A stretch of DNA of 64,000 nt. Source: Polyangium jinanense. Lineage in GTDB: Bacteria > Myxococcota > Polyangia > Polyangiales > Polyangiaceae. The notes beneath the pieces were generated by a model. It had not been told where the DNA came from, made no database searches, and saw only the letters and a program-made list of their open reading frames with translations. Position 1 is the stretch's first letter. Every line of letters begins with the position of its first letter. Shown piece by piece: positions 46,678 through 53,590 of the stretch. The translations under genes were made by a program, and so were the position numbers. The stretch lies in the NCBI RefSeq assembly GCF_028435365.1, contig NZ_JAGTJJ010000011.1, forward strand, positions 62,001 to 126,000. Reading direction: 5' to 3'.

Positions 46678-48021
46678 TCATTGCAGCGCGGCGTTCCACA
46701 TCGCCTGCCAGAGCTCGGGGTACGCGCTCGCGACGCGCGCCGGGGCGTGGTCGCAAAGCGCGCGCGCCGCGAGGTCGAATGCGAGCGCGCCTTCCGTGCG
46801 GGGCGTGAGCGAGCGCTTGCATTTGCGGCCCGGTCGCTCGGGCGGGCTCGGCGGGACGGGCAAGGACGCGCGCGCGGCGCCGCGGTTCAGGACCGCGGAG
46901 ACGCTGCCGATCCCCTGCGCGGCACGGCGCGCGACGGCCTCGGAATAGGCGCCGTCCCCGAATTTCTCGGCGACGAGCTGCAGGATCGAGGTGTGGTCGA
47001 GCAGGCCGCCGTGGACCGTGCCGCGCTCGACGAGCGGCGAGACGACGATCGCAGGGACACGCACGCCCGCCGTCTTGAACGGTCCATCGTGGATCGGCGG
47101 CGGCGAGACGTGGTCGTAAAAACCTCCGTGCGAGGCATACGTGACGATGAAGAGCGTGCGGCCGAAGCGCTCGGCGTTCGACGTGAGCGCCTGGTAGACC
47201 TGGAGCAAGAATCGCTCGCCGGGCGCCATGGGCAGGGGCGGGCGGTTGTCGTTCGGCGGTCGGCCGAGGTGGAAGGGCGCGTCGAAATAAGAGGGTTCGA
47301 TGTAAATGACCTGGGGGAACGTGGCGTCGGGCTCGTTCCGGACGTCGTCCGCGAGCCGGACCGCCGAGCGGAAGCGATCGCTCGTGACCTCACCGTGCAT
47401 CCAGGGGCAAAGGGTGAAAAAGGACAAACCGTCGTGATACACACGATATCGGATGCCACGCTGCTTCATCCAGTCGAAGACCGTCTCGTGCAACGGCAAG
47501 AGCCGGGGCGTGGTGTCCGCGAGTAGAGAATAGCCGCACGTCGCCATGAGCCGGTTCGGCGCCATACCCGTAGGCAGCGGAGCGAACCAGCGGTCACAGA
47601 CGGCATAACTCTTCGCCAGGAAGTTCGTGACGGGCGCGCCCGAGCACCGCAGAAAGCCCATCGGCAAGGTTCGCGACGCGCGGTGCGCCGAAAGCGCATG
47701 CGCCCGCACGAAGCCATCCATCGCGCGCTCGCCCGAGGAGGTTCTGCGGCCGAGGGAGAGATGGACGGAATGGCTATCCTCGGGCAGCTCCGCGGACATT
47801 GCGCCGTCGCGCATCTCTTGCGGATGGTGCACGCGTCCCTCGCAGGTGTTCTCGTAGCGCGTGTCGAGGAGCTTCCCGTCGACCGGCGTGCCCACGAGCC
47901 CGTCGAGCTGCCCCTCGTACGGTCCGCCGTCGAGGCTCAGATGGCCGAGGACGTGATCGAACGACCTGCTCTGCATCATCAGGACAACGATGGTGTCGAT
48001 GTCCTCGAGTTTGTCGGGCAC
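46678..48021 (-). CDS. Phosphoesterase (phospholipase C/AcpA) family protein with altered active site
   Basis: A 447-residue protein of the phosphoesterase family (PF04185-type). The fold motifs are present but changed: MMQSRSFDHVLG (15-26) where ENRSFDH is expected, TGMAPNR (151-157) where the nucleophilic Ser/Thr two residues before PNR is now Met, and YASHGGFYDH (295-304) where DE(H/N)GGFYDH is expected. These are metal-binding and nucleophile positions in the family, so classical activity looks lost. IEPSYFD (241-247) is kept. No signal peptide. Starts with GTG after GGAGGTAGG. It has its own sigma-54 promoter and an adjacent divergent activator gene. Confidence 0.8.
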   Translation of the reverse strand: MPDKLEDIDTIVVLMMQSRSFDHVLGHLSLDGGPYEGQLDGLVGTPVDGKLLDTRYENTCEGRVHHPQEMRDGAMSAELPEDSHSVHLSLGRRTSSGERAMDGFVRAHALSAHRASRTLPMGFLRCSGAPVTNFLAKSYAVCDRWFAPLPTGMAPNRLMATCGYSLLADTTPRLLPLHETVFDWMKQRGIRYRVYHDGLSFFTLCPWMHGEVTSDRFRSAVRLADDVRNEPDATFPQVIYIEPSYFDAPFHLGRPPNDNRPPLPMAPGERFLLQVYQALTSNAERFGRTLFIVTYASHGGFYDHVSPPPIHDGPFKTAGVRVPAIVVSPLVERGTVHGGLLDHTSILQLVAEKFGDGAYSEAVARRAAQGIGSVSAVLNRGAARASLPVPPSPPERPGRKCKRSLTPRTEGALAFDLAARALCDHAPARVASAYPELWQAMWNAALQ

Positions 48022-48066
48022 GGCCTACCTCCAACTGGTTACCCGTCGAAATGCGAAAATAGGGTT

Positions 48067-48082
48067 TGCACGCGGCGTGCCA
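48067..48082 (-). promoter_or_regulatory. Sigma-54 (-24/-12) promoter for phosphoesterase gene
   Basis: On the minus strand TGGCACGCCGCGTGCA has the required GG and GC doublets exactly 10 nt apart and matches TGGCAC(G)N4-5TTGC(A) with one change. Transcription is expected to start near 48056, leaving a leader of about 35 nt that contains GGAGGT before GTG 48021. Confidence 0.75.
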
Positions 48083-48161
48083 GCGTGGAACGATGCACTC
48101 GTGAGCTTGAATAGGGGCTCGACACACCGCGGCGACACCCCGCGCATCACGGCCCACACCG

Positions 48162-48204
48162 GACGTATCTCCGACGTGTCGGCGGACGTGTCCGTCGACA
48201 TGTC
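48162..48204. promoter_or_regulatory. Four-site direct-repeat operator (likely activator binding sites)
   Basis: GACGTATC (48162), GACGTGTC (48173), GACGTGTC (48185) and GACATGTC (48197) are spaced 11, 12 and 12 bp; the last is a perfect palindrome. They lie 105-148 bp upstream of the inferred sigma-54 start site and about 50-95 bp upstream of the activator gene, fitting an enhancer shared by both. Confidence 0.6.
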
Positions 48205-48219
48205 GAACGCGTCGTAGGC

Positions 48220-48249
48220 TTGTCGAACGCCCCCTTTTCGTGATATCAA
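48220..48249 (+). promoter_or_regulatory. Possible sigma-70-type promoter of the activator gene
   Basis: TTGTCG (48220-48225) and TATCAA (48244-48249) are 18 bp apart. The start site would fall almost on GTG 48256, implying a leaderless mRNA; weak evidence. Confidence 0.3.
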
Positions 48250-48255
48250 GAGTAC

Positions 48256-49875
48256 GTGTCCTCACAAGACGCGGAGCTCTCGACGCTCGATGGGCTCAAC
48301 CCGCCGACACACGCAGACGGCCCCGAGGCGGGGTTCGGGAGTTCCCGCGTCCCCACGTTGACGATTGTCTGGCACCCGACGGTGGAGCGGGTCGGCGATC
48401 GGGCACTCTTGCCGCTGCCAGCAGGCGGCGCGGGCACGGAGCTGTCACGCCTCGATCCCGAGTTCTCGCGCCCGGGTTCGAGCCGGCGCGAGCCGCTCGG
48501 CGATGCGCACGTGAGCCGCAAAGCCATACGCCTGCTCCGGCTCGAAAACGAATGCATTCGTATCGATACGCAAGGCAGCCCCACGCGTATCGTCGCGAAC
48601 GGAAGTTTGCTTCAAGGCTGCCGCGATTTCTCGACGGATGATTTGAAGGCCGGGATCGTACTGGAGCTCGCGAGCCGCATCGTGCTCCTCTTGCATCTCG
48701 ACGAGCTGCGCCAGGAGTCGGAGGATAACCTCGGCCTCGTGGGCGCGAGCCTGGGAATCGAGCGCGTTCGCCGTGAGATCCGGCAGCTCACGAACCTCGA
48801 CGTGCCCGTTTTGGTGCGCGGTGAAACCGGGACGGGTAAAGAGCTCGTCGCGCGTGCTCTCCATAACACGGGAGAGCGGCGGAGTCGGCCTTTCGTGGCC
48901 GTGAACATGGGCGCCATCCCACCCGCGCTCGCCGCCTCCGAGCTGTTCGGGTCCGACAAGGGCGCCTTCACAGGCGCGCGCGCCCACTCCGGTTACTTCG
49001 GCGCCGCGGAAGATGGGACGCTATTTCTCGATGAAGTGGGCGAGATGCCGCTCGACGTGCAGGCGTCCTTGCTCCGCGCCCTCGACGTGGGTGAGGTGCA
49101 GACGCTCGGGGCCTCGCGTATGCGAGAGACGCGGGCGCGTATCGTCGCCGCGACCGACGCGAATCTCGAAGTGAAGGTGCAAACGGGGGCCTTCCGCGCG
49201 CCGCTCTTGCATCGGCTCTCCAGCTACGAGCTCGTGATTCCGCCCCTGCGCCAGCGGCGGGACGATATCGGGCGTCTGTTCGTACATTTTCTCCGCACCG
49301 AGCTCGATCGCTTCGGAAAGGCGGACCGGATCCCATTGAACCAGGTGGGGCTCCCCGCGTCGTTCATGGCGGCGCTCGTCCGGCACGATTGGCCCGGAAA
49401 CGTGAGACAGCTCCGGAATGTCGTGCGGCAGCTCGTCCTCGGAAGCCACAACACAGGCCCGCTGGATCCGGGTCCGGCGCTTGCGGTGCTGCTTTCGATG
49501 AACCCGCCGCCCGCGGGCGGAGGCTTCGGGAACGCCGGCGGAACCGAGACGGGGGCCTCGCCGACCAAGGAGCCCATGACGCCGCGACGCAGCCGCAAGC
49601 CGAGCGACGTGACCGTGGAGGAGCTGCACGAGGCGCTGCGCGCGTGCGACTTCGACATGAAGGCCACGGCCGAGCGGCTGAGGATTCCGCGGAGCTCGAT
49701 CTACAACCTCGTCGATCAACACAAGGTGCGGCGCGCGAGCGACCTCGGACGGGACGAGATCCTGCGCTGCTCCCGGGAATGCGACGGGAACGTCGAGCTG
49801 ATGGCGAGGCACCTCGGCGTCTCGAAGGTGGCGCTGCAGCGGCGCATGCGCGAGCTCAAAATCAGCATCGGCTGA
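48256..49875 (+). CDS. Sigma-54-dependent activator with FHA-like N-terminus and tandem HTH
   Basis: A 539-residue bacterial enhancer-binding protein. Residues 30-125 look FHA-like (LGDAHVSRKAIRL, with Ala where His is usual), so regulation by phosphothreonine binding is plausible. The AAA+ core has Walker A GETGTGKE (189-196), GAFTGA (236-241, sigma-54 contact loop) and Walker B TLFLDE (255-260), all intact. The C-terminus has two helix-turn-helix units, KATAERLRIPRSSIYNLV and ELMARHLGVSKVALQRRM, where one Fis-type unit is usual. Starts with GTG. It probably activates the divergent phosphoesterase gene. Confidence 0.88.
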   Translation: MSSQDAELSTLDGLNPPTHADGPEAGFGSSRVPTLTIVWHPTVERVGDRALLPLPAGGAGTELSRLDPEFSRPGSSRREPLGDAHVSRKAIRLLRLENECIRIDTQGSPTRIVANGSLLQGCRDFSTDDLKAGIVLELASRIVLLLHLDELRQESEDNLGLVGASLGIERVRREIRQLTNLDVPVLVRGETGTGKELVARALHNTGERRSRPFVAVNMGAIPPALAASELFGSDKGAFTGARAHSGYFGAAEDGTLFLDEVGEMPLDVQASLLRALDVGEVQTLGASRMRETRARIVAATDANLEVKVQTGAFRAPLLHRLSSYELVIPPLRQRRDDIGRLFVHFLRTELDRFGKADRIPLNQVGLPASFMAALVRHDWPGNVRQLRNVVRQLVLGSHNTGPLDPGPALAVLLSMNPPPAGGGFGNAGGTETGASPTKEPMTPRRSRKPSDVTVEELHEALRACDFDMKATAERLRIPRSSIYNLVDQHKVRRASDLGRDEILRCSRECDGNVELMARHLGVSKVALQRRMRELKISIG

Positions 49876-49932
49876 ACGCCCGATCGGCGCGCCCAGGGCG
49901 CATGTTTCGGCTAGGATGCGCCTCCGCCTGCC

Positions 49933-50739
49933 ATGTCGTCCGCCTCGACCGCCCCCCACGCCTCCGTTCGTCCCACCCCCACGCTGCGGGAGTGGCTCCG
50001 CGAAGGTCCCTTTTCCATGGGCCTTTCGTCAGGGTTCTTCGGGTTTTTCGCGCACGCGGGGGTGATGACCGTGCTCGAAGACGAAGGGCTCTTGCCCACG
50101 CGGGTCTCGGGCTCGAGCGCGGGCGCGCTCGTGGGCGGGATCTGGGCGGCGGGCGCGAGCGCGGTGACGATCCGCGACGAGCTTTTGCGGCTCAAGCGTG
50201 AGGATTTTTGGGACGTGCGGCTCGGGCCGGGGCTGCTCGCGGGCAAACTCTTCCGCGCACGGCTCGAAGCGCTCTTGCCGGTGCGCTCGTTCGATCGGTG
50301 CCGCGTGCCGCTCGCGGTGAGCGTGTACGATGTGTTCGCCCGCGGGACGCGTGTGCTCGCGGAAGGGCCGCTCGCGCCGGCAATCCAGGCGTCGTGCACG
50401 GTGCCGGGGCTGTTTCATCCCGTCTGGCACGAGGGGCGGCCGCTGCTCGACGGCGGGATCCTCGACCGGCACGGGCTCGCCGGAATGCCCGCAGGTGAGC
50501 GGCTTTTTTATCACCACCTCGCGTCGCGCTCGCCGTGGCGAAAGGTGGACAGCCCATCGCTAAAGGTGCCGGAGCGCGCGGGGATGAGCGCGCTCGTCAT
50601 CGAGTCGCTTCCGCGCGTGGGTCCGTTCCGTCTGCCCGAAGGCGCGCGCGCCTTCGACATCGCGGCGCGGGCGACGCGAGAGGCACTTTCCCGGCCCACG
50701 AAGGGCTCCGAAATCCGCGTGCAGGGAGGTTTGGCATGA
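49933..50739 (+). CDS. Patatin-like phospholipase
   Basis: A 268-residue patatin-family acyl hydrolase. The oxyanion region GFFGFFAHAGV (34-44) precedes the nucleophile elbow GSSAG (60-64, Ser62). The second catalytic residue is in LLDGGILD (Asp about 171). Usually hydrolyses phospholipid or other lipid esters. No signal peptide, so intracellular unless exported otherwise. Its stop overlaps the cupin ATG (ATGA at 50736-50739), so the two are translated together. Confidence 0.88.
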   Translation: MSSASTAPHASVRPTPTLREWLREGPFSMGLSSGFFGFFAHAGVMTVLEDEGLLPTRVSGSSAGALVGGIWAAGASAVTIRDELLRLKREDFWDVRLGPGLLAGKLFRARLEALLPVRSFDRCRVPLAVSVYDVFARGTRVLAEGPLAPAIQASCTVPGLFHPVWHEGRPLLDGGILDRHGLAGMPAGERLFYHHLASRSPWRKVDSPSLKVPERAGMSALVIESLPRVGPFRLPEGARAFDIAARATREALSRPTKGSEIRVQGGLA

Positions 50740-51230
50740 CCGACGAATCCACGAAAAAACCGTGTCTCATCCGGGCCCGCGACCGCGGACCCGAGGCCTC
50801 GATGTCGCATCCGTTCAACCCGAATTCGCTGATCCACGGGCACCTCCTGGGAATGGCGACCGGGCTCGAACGAATCGGGGTCAATTTGATCCGGGTGCCG
50901 CCGGGGAAAGAGTCGTTCATTTATCATCGCCATCACGGCGAGGAGGAGTTCCTCTACATCCTGAGCGGCCGGGGCATCGCCGAGATCGGGGACGAGGAAT
51001 TCGAGGTGGGGCCGGGTGATTTCATGGGTTTTCCCGTGCCGTCGGTGGCCCATCACCTCAAAAACCCGTTCGAGGAAGACCTCGTGTACCTCTCGTGCGG
51101 CGAGAAGAAGCCGACCGAGATCGCCGAGTTCCCGCGGCTCGGCAAGACGATGATCCGCTCGGGCAACCAGGTCTCGCTCTTCGAGACGAGCGCGGCCGAG
51201 GCGTTTCCCGGGCTCGAAAAGGTGAAATGA
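50736..51230 (+). CDS. Cupin domain protein
   Basis: A 164-residue single-domain cupin. Metal-site motif 1 is FIYHRHHGEEEFLYILSGRG (61-80) giving His64, His66 and Glu70 or Glu71; motif 2 is GPGDFMGFPVPSVAHHL with a late His. It may be a small isomerase, dioxygenase or sensor. Translationally coupled to the patatin gene, so a role in processing the released lipid product is a reasonable guess, no more. Confidence 0.8.
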   Translation: MTDESTKKPCLIRARDRGPEASMSHPFNPNSLIHGHLLGMATGLERIGVNLIRVPPGKESFIYHRHHGEEEFLYILSGRGIAEIGDEEFEVGPGDFMGFPVPSVAHHLKNPFEEDLVYLSCGEKKPTEIAEFPRLGKTMIRSGNQVSLFETSAAEAFPGLEKVK

Positions 51231-51246
51231 AGGGGGGCGGGGCCGA

Positions 51247-51834
51247 TCAGGGGCCGCCCGAGAGCACCACGTAGGCGATCGGCACCGCCGCGCCGACGAG
51301 CACGAAGATGCCGCCCCGGCCGATCAAACCCTTCCGGCCGGGCAGCATGAACATCCCCGAGAACGCGAGCAAAAGGAGCAGGACCGCGTAGCCGTCGGCC
51401 ACGAAGGTCCACGCCTTCTTGCCGCGGTTCAGGTGCAGCCAGTTCGCGAGCCGCAGGAAAAACCGCGGCTGTTCGCCCTCGTCGAGCACCTTGCCGGTCT
51501 GCGTGTCCACATGGAGCGTGCGCCGGTCGAGCGTGATTTCGAGCTGGTTCGGCGCGGCGCGGTAGACGTCGCTCGGTTTGGCCGGGATGTGGAGCGTTTG
51601 AAGGACCCGCTCGGCGACGGCCTGGTCTTCGCCTTCGAGAGGGCCGCCGAGCTCGTGCGTGGATTGGTAGCTCTTGAAATTCGGGTCCCAGTCCGCGATG
51701 TGGTTCACCGCGAGGCCGGACGCGGCATACACGAGAGTGAGCCCGACCGCGAGGTTTCCCGCGTCCCGGTGGACCGTGCGCAAGAGGCCTCGCAGGGACA
51801 AACGCCGCCGGGGCTCGGGCGCGCCCTCAGCCAT
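51247..51834 (-). CDS. PepSY-associated membrane protein
   Basis: A 195-residue protein of the PepSY-associated TM helix family. It begins with a basic cytosolic end (RRRLSLRGLLRTVHRDAGNL), has one helix (about 28-46, ending GLAVNH), a periplasmic PepSY part (about 70-125), and two closing helices (about 145-163 and 175-193). The layout suggests an inner-membrane electron-transfer or heme partner. Start overlaps the 3' end of the molybdopterin oxidoreductase gene by 8 nt, indicating a two-protein system. Confidence 0.8.
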   Translation of the reverse strand: MAEGAPEPRRRLSLRGLLRTVHRDAGNLAVGLTLVYAASGLAVNHIADWDPNFKSYQSTHELGGPLEGEDQAVAERVLQTLHIPAKPSDVYRAAPNQLEITLDRRTLHVDTQTGKVLDEGEQPRFFLRLANWLHLNRGKKAWTFVADGYAVLLLLLAFSGMFMLPGRKGLIGRGGIFVLVGAAVPIAYVVLSGGP

Positions 51835-52543
51835 GTCGCTCCTCGGCCCACGGGTCGGCGTGGTTGTGGTAGCCGCGCGTCTCCCAGTAGCCGGGCCGGT
51901 CGGTCCGGACGAACCGGACGCCCGTCACCCATTTCGCGCTCTTCCAGAAATAAAGGTCGGGCACGAGCGCGCGCGCAGGCGGGCCATGCGGGCGCGTGAG
52001 CGGATTTCCCTCGTGCTTGTGCGCGATGAGCACGTTCGGCGCGGTCGCCTCGGCGAGCCGGACGTTGGCCGTGTATCCGTTCGCCGCCTCGAAGATCACG
52101 TGGCGCACGGTGTCGCGCACCTTCGCCATCTTCGCGAGCTCGGCGACCTTGACGCCGGTGAAACGCGCGCCGAGCACGCTCCAGCCCGTGACGCAGTGGA
52201 CGTCGCACGTCTGCTCGGTTTGCGGCAGGGCGAGGAGGCCCGCGAAATCGAGCTCGAAGGGATTGTCGACGTCGCCATGGACGCGCAGCTTGAAGGCTGA
52301 GGGGCTCGGGTCGCCCGGCTCGCCGCCCATGGGCTTGAGCGCGTCGAGGATGCGCTGGCCGGGCGGCAGGCGCGGGCGGCCGTCGGGGCGGAGCTGCTTG
52401 CCGCGCGGATCGCTGTCGGCGGCGAGGACGTAGGTGCCGCCGCCGAGCGCGAGGAAGGTGGTGCCGGCCGCGGCGGCGCGCAGGAAGGCGCGGCGGCGGA
52501 TGACGTTTTCGAGCTCGGGGAACTCATCCTTGGGCTTGGACAC
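51827..52543 (-). CDS. Tat-exported molybdopterin oxidoreductase (sulfite oxidase/MsrP-like)
   Basis: A 238-residue sulfite-oxidase-fold protein. Twin-Arg signal RRRAFLRAAAAGTTFLALGG (16-35). Cys117 in CDVHCVTGWS is the expected Mo ligand, and NPLTRPHGPPARALVPDLYF fits the cofactor-binding loops. The heme-free size and the partner membrane protein resemble MsrPQ-type or other two-component oxidoreductases, with the PepSY protein in the electron-donor role; that pairing is inferred. GTG at 52543 follows GAGGAGG with correct spacing. Confidence 0.85.
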   Translation of the reverse strand: MSKPKDEFPELENVIRRRAFLRAAAAGTTFLALGGGTYVLAADSDPRGKQLRPDGRPRLPPGQRILDALKPMGGEPGDPSPSAFKLRVHGDVDNPFELDFAGLLALPQTEQTCDVHCVTGWSVLGARFTGVKVAELAKMAKVRDTVRHVIFEAANGYTANVRLAEATAPNVLIAHKHEGNPLTRPHGPPARALVPDLYFWKSAKWVTGVRFVRTDRPGYWETRGYHNHADPWAEERHG

Positions 52544-52897
52544 GGGAGCCTCCTCGATCGAGCGCACTCATCCTAGAGCATCGACCGGTTCGATGCTCGG
52601 AAGATCGCGAAGCGAGCTTCCCTCGGGGGGTGAATCGTCCGGGCTTTGCCCGGACGAGAGGGGGACGCGAGGCGTCCCCCTCGGGACAAAAGAGCTAGAA
52701 CATCGAGCGGTTGCAAACCGATCGATGTTCTAGCGTCCTACGCGCGAGCGTCGAGACGGTTTCAGCGGCGGCTTCGATCTCGATCCGTCGCACGGCGATG
52801 GCGGGCCCGGAGCGCGGGAGGAGCCCTCCTCCCGGGGTCCCCCCATTGACGTCCCGGTCTGCCGGAGAATGTTCGGCGGGAGCTGGGAGGGAACTAC
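52544..52897. other. 354-bp intergenic region with palindromic element
   Basis: No coding frame of note. It holds the 161-bp multi-hairpin element at 52573-52733 and a Gly/Pro-codon-rich GC stretch before the first KGG gene, with GGGAGG about 11 nt before ATG 52898. Confidence 0.6.
52573..52733. repeat. 161-bp palindromic element with inverted-repeat ends
   Basis: Four perfect or near-perfect hairpins follow one another: 52576-52598 (9-bp stem), 52636-52656 (9-bp), 52658-52682 (11-bp) and 52695-52733 (18-bp stem, one mismatch, 3-nt loop). The outer ends mirror each other: CTAGAGCATCGACCGGTT at the left and AACCGATCGATGTTCTAG at the right. This resembles a REP/MITE-type element; no transposase or clear target duplication is seen. 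Confidence 0.7.
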
Positions 52898-53119
52898 ATG
52901 GCAGAGCAGCGCAAAGACGAACCAGGCAAAGGTCAGATGACCGTCGAAGAGGCCGGCCGGAAGGGCGGGCACATCGGCGGCGAACACACGCGGGACAAGT
53001 ACGGACCCGAGTTCTACTCCGAAATAGGCCACAAGGGCGGCCAGCGCGTCCGCGAGCTCATCGAGGAAGGCAAACAGAGCGAGGGCGAGGGCGGCGGCGG
53101 CCAAGGCCAGAAACGCTGA
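52898..53119 (+). CDS. KGG-repeat stress protein 1
   Basis: A 73-residue, highly hydrophilic protein of the KGG-repeat (general stress/YciG-like) family. It starts with [15 protein letters not shown], holds one full repeat ([20 protein letters not shown]) and ends in a Gly/Glu-rich tail. Likely soluble, disordered and stress-induced by family association. Followed 56 nt later by a longer paralogue. Confidence 0.85.
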   Translation: MAEQRKDEPGKGQMTVEEAGRKGGHIGGEHTRDKYGPEFYSEIGHKGGQRVRELIEEGKQSEGEGGGGQGQKR

Positions 53120-53175
53120 GCCAGTAGCGACGAGCGCGGGCTCGCCGCGCGTTGCCAAAAGAAGAGGAGACGACC

Positions 53176-53505
53176 ATGGCGGAGAAAAAAGAGCAATCCG
53201 GTAAGGGTCAGATGACCGTCGAGGAGGCCGGACGGCTGGGCGGTGAGGCCCGCAAGGAAGAGCTCGGCTCCGAAGGTTACGCCGAGATCGGGCGCAAGGG
53301 CGGCGAGACCGTGCGCGAGAAGTACGGCCCCGAGTTCTACTCCGAGATCGGACACAAGGGCGGGCAGAAGGGCGGCGAGACCGTTCGCGACAAGTACGGC
53401 CCCGAGTTCTACTCCGAGATCGGACACAAGGGCGGTCAGCGCGTGAAGGAGCTGATCGAGGAAGGCAAGCAGTCCGAGGGCGAGGGCGGAGGCGAGAAGA
53501 AGTAA
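53176..53505 (+). CDS. KGG-repeat stress protein 2 (three repeats)
   Basis: A 109-residue paralogue of the preceding gene. After [15 protein letters not shown] it holds a variant repeat ([13 protein letters not shown]) and two near-identical 24-residue repeats ([18 protein letters not shown] and [18 protein letters not shown]), then the same [15 protein letters not shown] tail. ATG 53176 follows GAGGAGA. Expansion by tandem duplication of a 72-bp unit is visible in the DNA. Confidence 0.85.
   Translation: MAEKKEQSGKGQMTVEEAGRLGGEARKEELGSEGYAEIGRKGGETVREKYGPEFYSEIGHKGGQKGGETVRDKYGPEFYSEIGHKGGQRVKELIEEGKQSEGEGGGEKK
53302..53445 (+). repeat. 72-bp tandem duplication inside KGG gene 2
   Basis: Two head-to-tail 72-bp units (53302-53373 and 53374-53445) are almost identical at DNA level, including silent positions, so the duplication is recent. 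They encode 24 residues each and keep frame. Confidence 0.85.
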
Positions 53506-53590
53506 ATCTTCGTGCGTCGCGGTGCGGCGCATCGAAACATGAATGCCCGAGGGCCGGGGCGGATAAAGGAACTTCCCCCCGGTCCTCTTT

